From the NCBI GenBank assembly GCA_017547755.1, contig JAFYOX010000103.1, positions 1 to 64,000 of the forward strand: a DNA stretch of 64,000 nt, in the 5' to 3' direction. The stretch is from Clostridia bacterium (lineage in GTDB: Bacteria; Bacillota; Clostridia; Oscillospirales; CAG-272). This document shows, in pieces, positions 34,194 to 42,969 of the stretch. The stretch's first letter is position 1, and every line of letters starts with the position of its first letter. The notes under the pieces are model-generated. The model saw only the letters and a list, made by a program, of their open reading frames with translations, had not been told where the DNA came from and did no database searches. A program made the position numbers and the translations under genes.

Positions 34194-34847
34194 TCACCAG
34201 CCGTACTTTTCGTACTGGGGAGTGAGGACGTTGTTGTTGTAGTCGGCGCCGCCCGGGAAGTTTGCGCTCTTGAAGATACCGGGGGTGATGCCCTTTTCCT
34301 TCATGAGGGTTTCAACGGCAACGGCAGTTACGTTCCACATGATGTAGTCGGACGCGATGCCGGATGCTGCTGCGAAGCGTGCTTCGATGCCTTCGACTTC
34401 GAGCATGGCTTCCGCTGCCGGTGCGCAGTTGTCGAGATACATGGTTGCGAGTTCGTAGAGCTTCTTGCCGGATTCGTGAACCGGGTCAACCTGGGTAGCG
34501 TATTCCATGCTGGTGAACGCGATGACCTTGACGCCCTTTTCGACCGCCGCAACGGTGAGGTCAACGACGGACTTCGTACGTCCGGAAACCGAGCTGACGA
34601 CGAGAACGTCCCCTGCCTTGAGGGATTCGATGCCGTTGTCAAAGTGCTTGTAGAAGAAGGGACCGCCGCCGCGGCAGATGAGGTCCATTTCGATGCTGTG
34701 GCAGATGCCGCTGAGGTAGATCTTGCCGCCGGTGGAAACCGATTCCGCGATCAGGCGGCCGGCTTCGATGATGCGTTCGGTCTGGGTGTCCCGTACCTTT
34801 GCCAGCAGTTCGTCCACTGCCTGGCGATAACGATACATAAGTTCCAT
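34194..34847 (-). CDS. SIS-domain sugar-phosphate binding protein
   Basis: 217 residues. One SIS fold is visible: KIYLSGICHSIEMD (about 42-55), VLVVSSVSGRTKSVVDL (about 83-99) with the S-x-S-G-x-T phosphosugar loop, and VIAFTSMEYA. The protein is of the kind annotated as sugar isomerase-domain or KpsF/phosphoheptose-isomerase-like. It is the last gene of an operon with a BadF-type kinase and a second SIS protein, a layout suggesting use of phosphorylated amino sugars. The start has GGAG seven bases upstream. The convergent neighbour is separated by a palindromic element. Confidence 0.82.
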   Translation of the reverse strand: MELMYRYRQAVDELLAKVRDTQTERIIEAGRLIAESVSTGGKIYLSGICHSIEMDLICRGGGPFFYKHFDNGIESLKAGDVLVVSSVSGRTKSVVDLTVAAVEKGVKVIAFTSMEYATQVDPVHESGKKLYELATMYLDNCAPAAEAMLEVEGIEARFAAASGIASDYIMWNVTAVAVETLMKEKGITPGIFKSANFPGGADYNNNVLTPQYEKYGW

Positions 34848-34865
34848 GATGTTTCTCCTTGTCGT

Positions 34866-35828
34866 TTATTCTGAAATGGAAAACAGATAATCTTTGTAAT
34901 ATTCCTTGAACCGTTCGCGTTCTGCGTCGCCGAACTGTCCGTAAAGGCTGTGATAATGCCGGATGATGACCCCGACGATCGGTTCGAACGCCGGAATTTT
35001 CACTTCGCGCTCCATGCCGAAATCCCGCATGAAGCCTGCGAATTCGTCAAACAGGATCCGGTGACTGCGCCAGACGCTGCCGGAGATCGTGATCGGCAGA
35101 TCCTTCGGCAGATGATTGATCCGCACGACCGCGGCAAGCTGTTCCGCAAGGACCCGTCCGGTCTCGCGGAGAATATCGAGAGCAATTTCGTCGCCCGCTT
35201 CCGCCGCCAGCGAAACGACGGGCGCACACGACGCCACGCACGCCACCGGCGACATTTCCGTCTTGGAATAGATATGGAAAAGTGCGCCGCGCAGGTTGCC
35301 CGGATGTCCGAGCTGTTCCGAGATGTATTTTTCGAGCAGAGTCTTCGGTCCGCGTCCTTCCGCGGATTTGATTGCCGCGCCGAACGCGTTTCTTGCCATC
35401 CAGTAGCCGGAGCCTTCGTCGGAGATCGCCGCACCGTAGCCGCCGAGGCCGTCCACACGGCCCTTGTACCGGTAGAACAGGGTCGCGCCCGTACCGGACA
35501 GCGCCATCAGTGCGTCTTCAAAAATTTCCGCCGCCGATAGTCCTGCGTCCAGTTCGCCGCAGCACGCCACATTTCTGATCACGGCGCCGCGTTCTTTCAT
35601 GCGTTCCAGCAGACCGCCGTCGACGATGCCCGATACGCAGTCGACCTGCATTCCGGCAAGCCCGAGCGTATCGATCAGAGTGTCCACGTTCCGCCGGATC
35701 AGGTCTTTCGCGGTGGTGTTGTCGCGCATACTGCCCACACGGCAGACTTTGACCGGACGGAAATCTTCATCATATAATATGGCGAGCACCTTCGACCCGC
35801 CGGAGTCAACCGCAAGGTAGTTTTTCAT
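34866..35828 (-). CDS. BadF/BadG-type sugar kinase (N-acetylglucosamine kinase-like)
   Basis: 320 residues of the ASKHA kinase fold. The first phosphate loop is LAVDSGGSKVLAILYD (about 5-20), followed by ALSGTGATLFYRYKG (about 109-123) and AISDEGSGYWMARNAFGAA (about 131-149), the signature set of the BadF/BadG/BcrA/BcrD group used by GlcNAc kinases. The expected reaction is ATP-dependent 6-phosphorylation of an amino sugar. Two SIS-domain genes flank it in the same operon and would process the product. A sugar-binding lipoprotein gene lies next door in the same direction. Confidence 0.85.
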   Translation of the reverse strand: MKNYLAVDSGGSKVLAILYDEDFRPVKVCRVGSMRDNTTAKDLIRRNVDTLIDTLGLAGMQVDCVSGIVDGGLLERMKERGAVIRNVACCGELDAGLSAAEIFEDALMALSGTGATLFYRYKGRVDGLGGYGAAISDEGSGYWMARNAFGAAIKSAEGRGPKTLLEKYISEQLGHPGNLRGALFHIYSKTEMSPVACVASCAPVVSLAAEAGDEIALDILRETGRVLAEQLAAVVRINHLPKDLPITISGSVWRSHRILFDEFAGFMRDFGMEREVKIPAFEPIVGVIIRHYHSLYGQFGDAERERFKEYYKDYLFSISE

Positions 35829-35888
35829 AGGGTACCTCTGGAAGGGGATATATATGCCGGATCGGAGGAATCTGATCCGGCCTCCCGC

Positions 35889-36626
35889 TTACATATAGAA
35901 AATATTGTCCTTGTATTCTTCGAAAATCCGTGCGTTGTGTTCGTCGCCGCCGTCAAGGTTCGCGCTCATGAAGACCGGCGGAACGATGCCGTCCGCGATC
36001 ATCTTTTCGACCGCTTCGATGACCATCGCGTTCAGGATCGCCGTGCCGACCGCCGTGGAGGTCGGACCGATCTTTTCTTCGAGACCGTCGAGTTTGACCG
36101 CCGCGTCACCTTTTTCGCCGCAGTTGTCGATCACGAGATCGCACACTTCAAACAGGCGCTTTCCGGACGGATGACGGGACGTCACGCCGTTCGAATATGC
36201 GAGATTGGTGATGCAGACCGTGCGCACGCCCATATTTTTCGCTTCGATCGCCATTTCCACGGGAACGGTGTTCCGTCCGGAAACGGAATGGATGATCAGC
36301 AGGTCCCCCTCTCCGACATGATTCTGCGTAAGGATGGTCTTGCCGAGTCCGGGAACGCGTTCGAGCGCGCTCGTCATGGTGATCGGACGGGTGTTCAGCA
36401 TGAAGCCGGGGAAAAAGATCGGATTGATGACCGCCAGTCCGCCGGTACGGTAGAATACTTCTTCCGCGAGGATGCCCGCATGGGAACATCCGAACACGAA
36501 CACGTTCCGCTTCGCTTCAATGTTTTCCGCGATCAAGGACGCCGCCGTGAGAATGCTGTCCTTCTGGGTTTCCCACGCCTTTTCGATGCAGTCCGTGACG
36601 ATCCGGATATACGATTCGCCTTGCAT
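35889..36626 (-). CDS. SIS-domain protein of the UPF0309 type
   Basis: 245 residues. The SIS core shows RNVFVFGCSHAGILAEEVFYRTGG (about 39-62), then LLIIHSVSGRNTVPVEMAIEAKNMGVRTVCIT (about 112-143), close to the UPF0309 family of phosphosugar-binding proteins. It is the first gene of the SIS-kinase-SIS operon and has a consensus promoter. Its ribosome site lies in the perfect 14-base palindrome AAGGAGATCTCCTT directly in front of the ATG, which could lower or modulate translation. The reaction is not established; isomerisation or etherase-like chemistry on an amino-sugar phosphate is inferred from context. Confidence 0.82.
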   Translation of the reverse strand: MQGESYIRIVTDCIEKAWETQKDSILTAASLIAENIEAKRNVFVFGCSHAGILAEEVFYRTGGLAVINPIFFPGFMLNTRPITMTSALERVPGLGKTILTQNHVGEGDLLIIHSVSGRNTVPVEMAIEAKNMGVRTVCITNLAYSNGVTSRHPSGKRLFEVCDLVIDNCGEKGDAAVKLDGLEEKIGPTSTAVGTAILNAMVIEAVEKMIADGIVPPVFMSANLDGGDEHNARIFEEYKDNIFYM

Positions 36627-36640
36627 AAGGAGATCTCCTT
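36627..36640 (-). promoter_or_regulatory. Palindromic ribosome binding site of the UPF0309-type gene
   Basis: AAGGAGATCTCCTT is a perfect 14-base palindrome; its AAGGAG half is the ribosome site and its CTCCTT half abuts the start codon. Confidence 0.6.
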
Positions 36641-36667
36641 TTTTGTTTTTCGTTGATTGGTGGTACC

Positions 36668-36696
36668 ATTATAACGGATTTCCCGATAATATGCAA
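36668..36696 (-). promoter_or_regulatory. Promoter of the SIS-kinase-SIS operon
   Basis: Minus strand -35 TTGCAT (36696-36691), 17-bp spacer, -10 TATAAT (36673-36668). Confidence 0.8.
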
Positions 36697-36724
36697 TAGA
36701 TTTTACTGAATTCACGCAAACGTC

Positions 36725-36754
36725 AAAAAAAAGCATCACGCCGAAGCGTGATGC
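36725..36754 (-). terminator. Terminator of the second sugar-binding lipoprotein gene
   Basis: A 9-bp perfect stem GCATCACGC/GCGTGATGC with a CGAA loop (UUCG on the transcript) followed by eight T on the minus strand. Confidence 0.92.
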
Positions 36755-36789
36755 CGGTTATATTTTTCGGAGATCCTGCGGAACCCGAT

Positions 36790-38253
36790 TCAGTTCCCCA
36801 TTTCGGAGAAAGTATTGTTCAGTTTGTCCAGAACCTTGTTGATCGCCTTGGTCTGCTTGGAGATATAGGAGACGGTCTGATCCGCCGTGGTGTTCGCCTT
36901 CAGGAAGACCAGAGAAGCGATGGAGGTACCTTCGCCCTGGAAAGCGTAGCCGAGGTCAACGTACTGAATATCACGGATGATATTGAACATATCGGTGTCG
37001 TCTGCGGAGTCGGACAGCTTGCTTCCGAGAACAGCTTCCCATACCTTCGGAACAACTTCGTTATAGTTGTAGCAGCTCATCGCTTCCACGCAGTACGAAA
37101 TGACTTCTTCGTTGGGAGCGGCGGTCAGAATGACGCCCCAGTAAATCGCATAGCCGCCGGAAGCGTAGTTTTCCTGTGCTTCGTCAAATTTGGGGCAGGG
37201 GAGGATCCCGTAGGAAACATCGGAATCACGCATGGATTCGTACAGATTGCGGTTTTCCGACAGGAGGAACAGACCGAGACCTTCGGAGAACATACCGACG
37301 TTGTGGTCGCTTCCCGTGCAGATCTGCGCATATTCCGTAAGAACGTCGAATTTTTCCATAACGCTTACGATTCTGTCCAGATTATTCGAGAAACAAAGAT
37401 TTCCCGCTTCGTCCTTGTCAAGGATGCCCGCGCCCATGTCGCTCTGCAGCATGACCATACCGTAATTGCTGCTCAGGAAGCCCCAGCGGTCCGCGGTCGT
37501 CATTTTTCCGTCCCCGTTGGTGTCCATCGTAGCGGCGGTCGCCATGGAGATCATGTCGTCCAGATACCATTCGCCGTTGCGCACTGCTTCATACGGTACG
37601 CCAAGCTGCAGGTCTTCCGCAAGGTTCTTGTTGATGGAAAGGGAACAGTTCATGTAAATACCGCTCGTGGTCAGCGGAGTGGCGGTCGCAAACAGTTTTC
37701 CCTGAACGGTGAACACTTCGGAAGTACCCTTCCACCACGGCTTGTCAAAGTTCAGCAGTTCAAAGTCCCGGAGATTGTAGAAATCCCCGCGCATGGTGTT
37801 GCCCATGCTTTCGTTGTCGTGATTGAACGCAATATCGTAGGCGTCATCGCCGGAGAGCACCAGATTATGGACCGTGGTGCCGACGACGGGGTAGTCATCG
37901 TTGGCGGTGCACAGGATATTGACGTTGAAGCGGTCTTCCACCGTGGCACGCTGATTGTAAAGGGCGTCGTTGATGACTTCCCCGTTCAGTTCGTCCGCGT
38001 AAATATAGGTTTTCGCATTGTACCAGGAGGTGGTCAGAATGGAGAATTCGGCGCCGTTGAAATCCTTTTCCGGCAGGTCGTCCTTAGGACCGGTTTCTTC
38101 GGGTTCGATAACGATGTCTTCGACGGGAGCGTTGTCGGCGCTGATCGTCGTCTGGCTGTCAGCGGATGCCGTTTCCTGCGGATTCTGGGCGCATCCGACC
38201 GATGCACTCACGAGCAGCAGTGCGAGAAGAAGATTTAATACACGCTTTTTCAT
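36790..38253 (-). CDS. Extracellular sugar-binding lipoprotein of an ABC transporter
   Basis: 487 residues from the ATG at 38253 (AAAGGA site). The signal peptide ends in lipobox SVGC with C21, followed by an acidic linker. The solute-binding fold shares landmarks with the protein at 17631-19124: YDIAFNHDN, GEWYLDDMISM and the calcium-loop-like DTNGDGKMTTADRWGF at about 235-250, plus a C-terminal NTTADQTVSYISKQTKAINKVLDKL helix. No permease or ATPase gene is adjacent. It is monocistronic, with its own promoter and terminator, between the amino-sugar operon and a glycosidase operon that it may serve. Confidence 0.85.
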   Translation of the reverse strand: MKKRVLNLLLALLLVSASVGCAQNPQETASADSQTTISADNAPVEDIVIEPEETGPKDDLPEKDFNGAEFSILTTSWYNAKTYIYADELNGEVINDALYNQRATVEDRFNVNILCTANDDYPVVGTTVHNLVLSGDDAYDIAFNHDNESMGNTMRGDFYNLRDFELLNFDKPWWKGTSEVFTVQGKLFATATPLTTSGIYMNCSLSINKNLAEDLQLGVPYEAVRNGEWYLDDMISMATAATMDTNGDGKMTTADRWGFLSSNYGMVMLQSDMGAGILDKDEAGNLCFSNNLDRIVSVMEKFDVLTEYAQICTGSDHNVGMFSEGLGLFLLSENRNLYESMRDSDVSYGILPCPKFDEAQENYASGGYAIYWGVILTAAPNEEVISYCVEAMSCYNYNEVVPKVWEAVLGSKLSDSADDTDMFNIIRDIQYVDLGYAFQGEGTSIASLVFLKANTTADQTVSYISKQTKAINKVLDKLNNTFSEMGN

Positions 38254-38307
38254 AACGTAAGTCCTTTTTTTAAATATATTCAAAAATTATAAATTGACGC
38301 AACGTTA

Positions 38308-38336
38308 ACTATACCGCATTCCGCGGAAAAAGTCAA
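38308..38336 (-). promoter_or_regulatory. Promoter of the second sugar-binding lipoprotein gene
   Basis: Minus strand -35 TTGACT (38336-38331), 17-bp spacer, -10 TATAGT (38313-38308). A palindromic AACGTT and a GTTAAC lie just downstream, near the start of transcription. Confidence 0.78.
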
Positions 38337-38420
38337 GGGTTTTGGAGGAAATTGTAAGAAAGCGTTTCCGGCCATTCTTTGGGGAACAGCGAATTTTTGT
38401 GCTTTCTCTCAAAAAATCCC

Positions 38421-38449
38421 TTGATTTGCGGCCGGATCTATGATACTAT
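38421..38449 (+). promoter_or_regulatory. Promoter of the four-gene glycosidase operon
   Basis: TTGATT (38421-38426), 17-bp spacer, TACTAT (38444-38449), 51 bases before the first start codon. Confidence 0.7.
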
Positions 38450-38499
38450 AGAACAAAAAAGAACGTCAACCACTGTTTTTTCAACGAAAGGACTCCATT

Positions 38500-40509
38500 A
38501 TGGCAGAATTCTATGTACGGAAAAACGCTTCCGGAAACGGCGTATTTTCCACCCTCGAGGACGCACGGGACGCGGTGCGCGCCCTGATCGCCGAAGGACT
38601 GACCGAACCCGTGACCGTGACCGTCGAAGCCGGGGAATACCGGACGTCCGGCATTGTTTTCGATGCACGTGACTCCGGGACGAAAGACTGTCCCGTGACC
38701 TATCGTGCCGGCGGCGAAGTGCTTTTCAACGGCGGCATGACCCTGAACGGTGCGGACTTCGAACCAGTGAATGAAGAAGAACGCGCCTGTCTGCACGGTG
38801 ACGCAAAGGAAAAGGTCGTCCGCATCGACCTTACGAAATTCGGAGTGACTGCCGCCGACTGGGGTGCGCTCTGTGCGATCGGCACCTACTCCACCGCAGA
38901 CAAATACGACGGCGCGGTGACCTCGCCCATGTGGTGCGAACTGTTCGTCAACGACCGCCGCATGGAAATTGCGCGCTATCCCGACGCCGGATACCTCCAC
39001 ACGCTCGAACCCGTGCGTGAAGGCAAAGCGCTCGAACCGACCGGACAGCCGCGCAACGATCCCTCGGAATGGGGAAAACTCCGCAATCCGCTCGGCGATA
39101 TCCGAAAGATCGACGCCGATACCGCGAAGCGTGCCGCGGGATGGAAATCCCTCGACGGCGTATGGTGCTTCGGCTACCCGAAATACGGCTGGGCGGACAT
39201 GGCGTCCCCGGTGGACCGCATCGATCCCGAAACCTGCGAAATGGAAACGCGCTACGTCAGCCTGTACGGCATCCGCGAACACGCGCCGTATTATTTCTAT
39301 AATGTATTCGAAGAACTCGACGCTCCGGGCGAATGGTTCCTCGACCGCGAAACGGGGATGCTCTACCTCTATCCCGACTGTGACCTCGCTTCGGCGCAGA
39401 TCAACCTTTCCCTGCTGACCGAAAATCTCGTACGGTTTGAAAACGTCTCCCATGTGACTCTGCGCGGCTTCACGTTCACCGGAACCCGCAGCGATGCACT
39501 CGAAATGAGCGGGGACAACCTTGCTGTGGAAAACTGCACCGTCAAGAACATCGCCGGAAACGCGATCCGTATCCGCGGACGGAACTGCCGGGTCGAAGGA
39601 TGCGACATCCACCACACCGGACGCGGCGGCGTGAGCATCGATGGCGGCGACCGCGCGACTTTAACGCCGTCCGGACATCTCGTCACGAACAACCACATCC
39701 ACCACATCGCGGAAATTTTCCGGACGTACCAGCCGGCCGTCTCGATGAGCGGTGTCGGCATCGTCTGCTCGCACAACTGCATCCACGATTCCGCGCACAT
39801 GGCGATCGGCTTCGGCGGCAACGAAAACATCATCGAATACAACGAAATTTACGAAGTCTGCCAGATTGCCGACGACTCCAGCGCGATCTACGCCGGACGG
39901 AACTACACCGTCTGCGGCAACGTCGTCCGCTGCAATTTCTTCCACGACATGAAGAGCGATGCGGACAACCACATCGGCATTTTCGGCATGTACTGCGACG
40001 ACAACCTCGGCTCCTGCACGATGGAAAAGAATATTTTCCTCCGCTGTCAGTCCGCACTTCTGCTCCACGGCGGTCACGACATGGTATTTGCGAACAATCT
40101 CGTCATCGACGCCTGCCCGAAATCGCAGTACTCGCTCCGTTTCCACCGCTACGGCTACTGGGATTCCCTTCTTCCCGGCGGAACGCACGCCCAGGGACTC
40201 GCGCAGGTACCGTGGCAGGGCGAACTATGGTCGGAAAAATACCCGCACATCGCGGAATATCTCACGTGGGATCCGGAGACCGAGCAGTGCATCCCGCACT
40301 ACTGCCGCCTCGTGAACAATATCATCATCAACCACAAGCCGATCGACGTCCGCGGCTTCGACTGGCGTGACGAACGTCTGCACGATCTTGTGGAAAACAA
40401 CATCGAAGTGCAGGTGGACGACATCCACGCACTGACGAACGAAAAATTACGGGAACTCCTGCCGGAATTCGAAGAGATCCCGTTTGAAAAGATCGGACTG
40501 CTGAAATAA
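38500..40509 (+). CDS. Right-handed beta-helix glycosidase-like protein
   Basis: 669 residues, no signal peptide. The start FYVRKNASGNGVFSTLEDARDAVR and the domain order, a beta-helix with an inserted beta-sandwich (about 90-290) and then repeated VENCTVKNIAGNAIRIRGRNCRVEGCDIHHTGRGGVSIDGG turns (about 325-520), resemble GH141 and GH120 family enzymes, which act on xylose- or fucose-containing glycans. The exact family was not settled. The repeats HIHHI, CIHDS and EIYEVCQIADDSSAIYAG show the stacked His/Asp/Asn ladders usual in active beta-helix enzymes. It leads a four-gene operon with two clan-A hydrolases and an APH-fold kinase. Confidence 0.75.
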   Translation: MAEFYVRKNASGNGVFSTLEDARDAVRALIAEGLTEPVTVTVEAGEYRTSGIVFDARDSGTKDCPVTYRAGGEVLFNGGMTLNGADFEPVNEEERACLHGDAKEKVVRIDLTKFGVTAADWGALCAIGTYSTADKYDGAVTSPMWCELFVNDRRMEIARYPDAGYLHTLEPVREGKALEPTGQPRNDPSEWGKLRNPLGDIRKIDADTAKRAAGWKSLDGVWCFGYPKYGWADMASPVDRIDPETCEMETRYVSLYGIREHAPYYFYNVFEELDAPGEWFLDRETGMLYLYPDCDLASAQINLSLLTENLVRFENVSHVTLRGFTFTGTRSDALEMSGDNLAVENCTVKNIAGNAIRIRGRNCRVEGCDIHHTGRGGVSIDGGDRATLTPSGHLVTNNHIHHIAEIFRTYQPAVSMSGVGIVCSHNCIHDSAHMAIGFGGNENIIEYNEIYEVCQIADDSSAIYAGRNYTVCGNVVRCNFFHDMKSDADNHIGIFGMYCDDNLGSCTMEKNIFLRCQSALLLHGGHDMVFANNLVIDACPKSQYSLRFHRYGYWDSLLPGGTHAQGLAQVPWQGELWSEKYPHIAEYLTWDPETEQCIPHYCRLVNNIIINHKPIDVRGFDWRDERLHDLVENNIEVQVDDIHALTNEKLRELLPEFEEIPFEKIGLLK

Positions 40510-40522
40510 CGAAAGGAAATAT

Positions 40523-41650
40523 ATGAACATGGAAGATATCCGTACCTCCCTCTACGCAAAGACCGGCGGATTCATGAAGGGGATCTGCCATCCGCATCCG
40601 GAATACGACCGCCTGACCGGCGCCGGATTCGGCTGGATCCGCCGCGACGTCCCGTATCCGTTCGACATGGACGGAAACATCACCGAAAGCTACCGCCGCT
40701 TCCGTGAAGAAGCACGTATCTACGCGGAAAACGGTCTGCGCTCGATCGTCATCAGTCCGTATCCGTCCGCGTTCCTCGCACACGGCATCGATCCGCGTAC
40801 GCCGGAAGGACTGGTACGTGTCCGTGAAGTCTGCGCGTTCCTCGCGGCGGACTACCGTGAGCTGAACGTCTGCTGGCAGGCGACCAACGAACTGTTTGTC
40901 ATCCACTTCCGCAAGCCGCTGAACATTCCGGAAAGCGTGGAATTCCTTGTGGCAAGCCTGCAGGGACTCCGTGCAGGGGATCCCGACGGCGTGATCGGAC
41001 ACAATACCGTCAGCCTGGACGACGGCTGGGACGACCTCTGCCGCGACATCGACCGCCGCACCGAATGTGACTATTTCGGTTTCGACCTGTACAACGGTAC
41101 ATGGAGCAACGGCGATACCGACTCCTACATCGCACGTATCCGCGACCTGTACGAACTGTGCAGAAAGCCGATCATTCTGATGGAATTCGGCTTTGCATCC
41201 CTCGGCGGAAACGCGCACGCCGACCGCCGCGAAGCGTACGAATATCTCGAAAATCTCGGATTCCACGGCATGGAAGACCTCAAGGCACGTCCGGACGACT
41301 TCATCGCGACCCTTCCGCCGTCGCTCAAGCATACTGCGGAACACTGCGCACGCGAAGACCTCATCCCCGCATTCGTCGACATGATGCCGCACCTGACGAA
41401 GCTGTGGTTCTCCGAAATGGTCTTCCCGCACGATGAAGAGGGACAGGCAGCGTTCTACGCGGAACTCCTGCCGAAGCTGCTTGCCGATCCGTACCTTGCC
41501 GGTGCGATCCTCTACTGCTGGCAGGACAGCCATTCCTGCTTCACCTGCGGCGCGTCCGACTGTCCGTGCGAGACCGCATGGGGCATCACCCGATGCGACG
41601 GCACCGCAAAACCGGCGTACGATACGATCCGTGAAATTTTCACGAAATAA
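40523..41650 (+). CDS. Clan-A TIM-barrel glycoside hydrolase, family unassigned
   Basis: 375 residues, cytoplasmic. The clan GH-A pair is clear: WQATNELF with acid/base E123 at the end of strand 4 and ILMEFGFAS with nucleophile E221 at strand 7. An early GFGWIRRDVPYPF strand and a late AILYCWQDSHSCF strand complete the barrel. The loop CFTCGASDCPCETAWG near the C-terminus has four closely spaced cysteines, which is unusual for a cytoplasmic glycosidase and could bind a metal. It sits 13 bases after the beta-helix gene (GAAAGGA site), in the same operon. Confidence 0.75.
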   Translation: MNMEDIRTSLYAKTGGFMKGICHPHPEYDRLTGAGFGWIRRDVPYPFDMDGNITESYRRFREEARIYAENGLRSIVISPYPSAFLAHGIDPRTPEGLVRVREVCAFLAADYRELNVCWQATNELFVIHFRKPLNIPESVEFLVASLQGLRAGDPDGVIGHNTVSLDDGWDDLCRDIDRRTECDYFGFDLYNGTWSNGDTDSYIARIRDLYELCRKPIILMEFGFASLGGNAHADRREAYEYLENLGFHGMEDLKARPDDFIATLPPSLKHTAEHCAREDLIPAFVDMMPHLTKLWFSEMVFPHDEEGQAAFYAELLPKLLADPYLAGAILYCWQDSHSCFTCGASDCPCETAWGITRCDGTAKPAYDTIREIFTK

Positions 41651-41670
41651 ATCCGACACGGAGGCAAATT

Positions 41671-42954
41671 ATGTCCGTAAAAATTGACTTTACCAAAAAT
41701 CTCGGGAAGATCAAGCCCATGCACGGCGTCGGACAGCCGCCGTTTTACGGGGCACGCAGTTTCCCCATGTTCCATTATCTGACCGAAGCCGGCATCCCGT
41801 TCTCCCGTCTGCATGACGTTGCAGGTCCTTACGGCGGCGGACGCTTCGTCGATATCCCGAACCTGTTCCGCGATTTCGACGCCGATCCCGAAGACCCGGC
41901 GTCCTACGACTTCACCTTCACCGACCGCCTGATCACCGCGCTCATGGACGCGAAGGTCGAACCGTTCTTCCGTCTCGGCGTGACCATTGAAAACGACATG
42001 ACGATCAAGGCGTACCGCATCCATCCGCCGAAGGACCCCGCAAAATGGGCGGTCATCTGCGAGAAAGTCATCCGTCACTACACGGAAGGCTGGGCGGACG
42101 GCTTCCGGTACAACATCCGCTACTGGGAGATCTGGAACGAGCCGGACAACCATTTCGACCCGAAGATCAACCAGATGTGGACGGGTACGCCGGAAGAATA
42201 TTATGAACTGTACAACGTCACCGCAAAGCATCTCAAGAAGTGCTTCCCTCACCTGAAGATCGGCGGCTACTCCAGCTGCGGATTCTACGCGATCGCGGCA
42301 CCGTCCCCGGCAAGAGAGCAGTCGTACATCGGATTTTTCGACAATTTCCTCCGCTCGGTGAAGGAAAACGGCGCACCGCTCGACTTTTTCTCGTGGCACA
42401 GCTATGCGGGCATCTCCGATACGATGAAGTTTGCCGCATATGCCCGCGAACAGCTCGACAAATACGGCTTCACCGATACGGAAACCACCTGCAACGAGTG
42501 GAATCCCGAAGTCAATCTGCGCGGTACCGGCCGTCACGCGGCGCTCGTCACCGGCATGATGCTGGCGATGCAGAACAGTCCGCTCGACAGCGCGATGTTC
42601 TACGACGCACGCTACGGCGTCAGCATTTACGGCTCGATGTTCAATCCGATGACCGCCGCACCGTTCCCGGCGTACTACGGCTTCCTCGCGTTCAACGAAC
42701 TGTACCTTCTCGGCACACAGGCGGACGCCTGCTGTGATGACGAAGGCGTATACGCTGCCGCGGCATATAAGGGAACCGAAGGCTGCATCGTTCTGGCGAA
42801 TACGTCGCCCGCGGATGTTCCGCTGAAACTGGAAACGGACGCGGCAGTCACGGAATGCCGGATCCTCGACGGCGAACGTCTGCTGTCCGGATGCCGTCTT
42901 CCGGAAGAAATTCCGGCAAACACAGTCCTCTGCATCCGCGTGACACTTGCATAA
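41671..42954 (+). CDS. GH39-like glycoside hydrolase (beta-xylosidase type)
   Basis: 427 residues. WEIWNEPD with acid/base E157 and TTCNEWN with nucleophile E276 give the clan GH-A pair, and the surroundings (SRLHDV near 46; FFRLGVTIEND near 93; FFSWHSYAG near 239) are those of GH39 beta-xylosidases and relatives. A small beta domain (about 360-427) ends the protein, as in GH39. There is no signal peptide, so imported oligosaccharides are the likely substrate. GGAGG precedes the ATG; the gene follows its neighbour by 20 bases. Confidence 0.82.
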   Translation: MSVKIDFTKNLGKIKPMHGVGQPPFYGARSFPMFHYLTEAGIPFSRLHDVAGPYGGGRFVDIPNLFRDFDADPEDPASYDFTFTDRLITALMDAKVEPFFRLGVTIENDMTIKAYRIHPPKDPAKWAVICEKVIRHYTEGWADGFRYNIRYWEIWNEPDNHFDPKINQMWTGTPEEYYELYNVTAKHLKKCFPHLKIGGYSSCGFYAIAAPSPAREQSYIGFFDNFLRSVKENGAPLDFFSWHSYAGISDTMKFAAYAREQLDKYGFTDTETTCNEWNPEVNLRGTGRHAALVTGMMLAMQNSPLDSAMFYDARYGVSIYGSMFNPMTAAPFPAYYGFLAFNELYLLGTQADACCDDEGVYAAAAYKGTEGCIVLANTSPADVPLKLETDAAVTECRILDGERLLSGCRLPEEIPANTVLCIRVTLA

Positions 42955-42969
42955 GGAAGGATAAAATTC

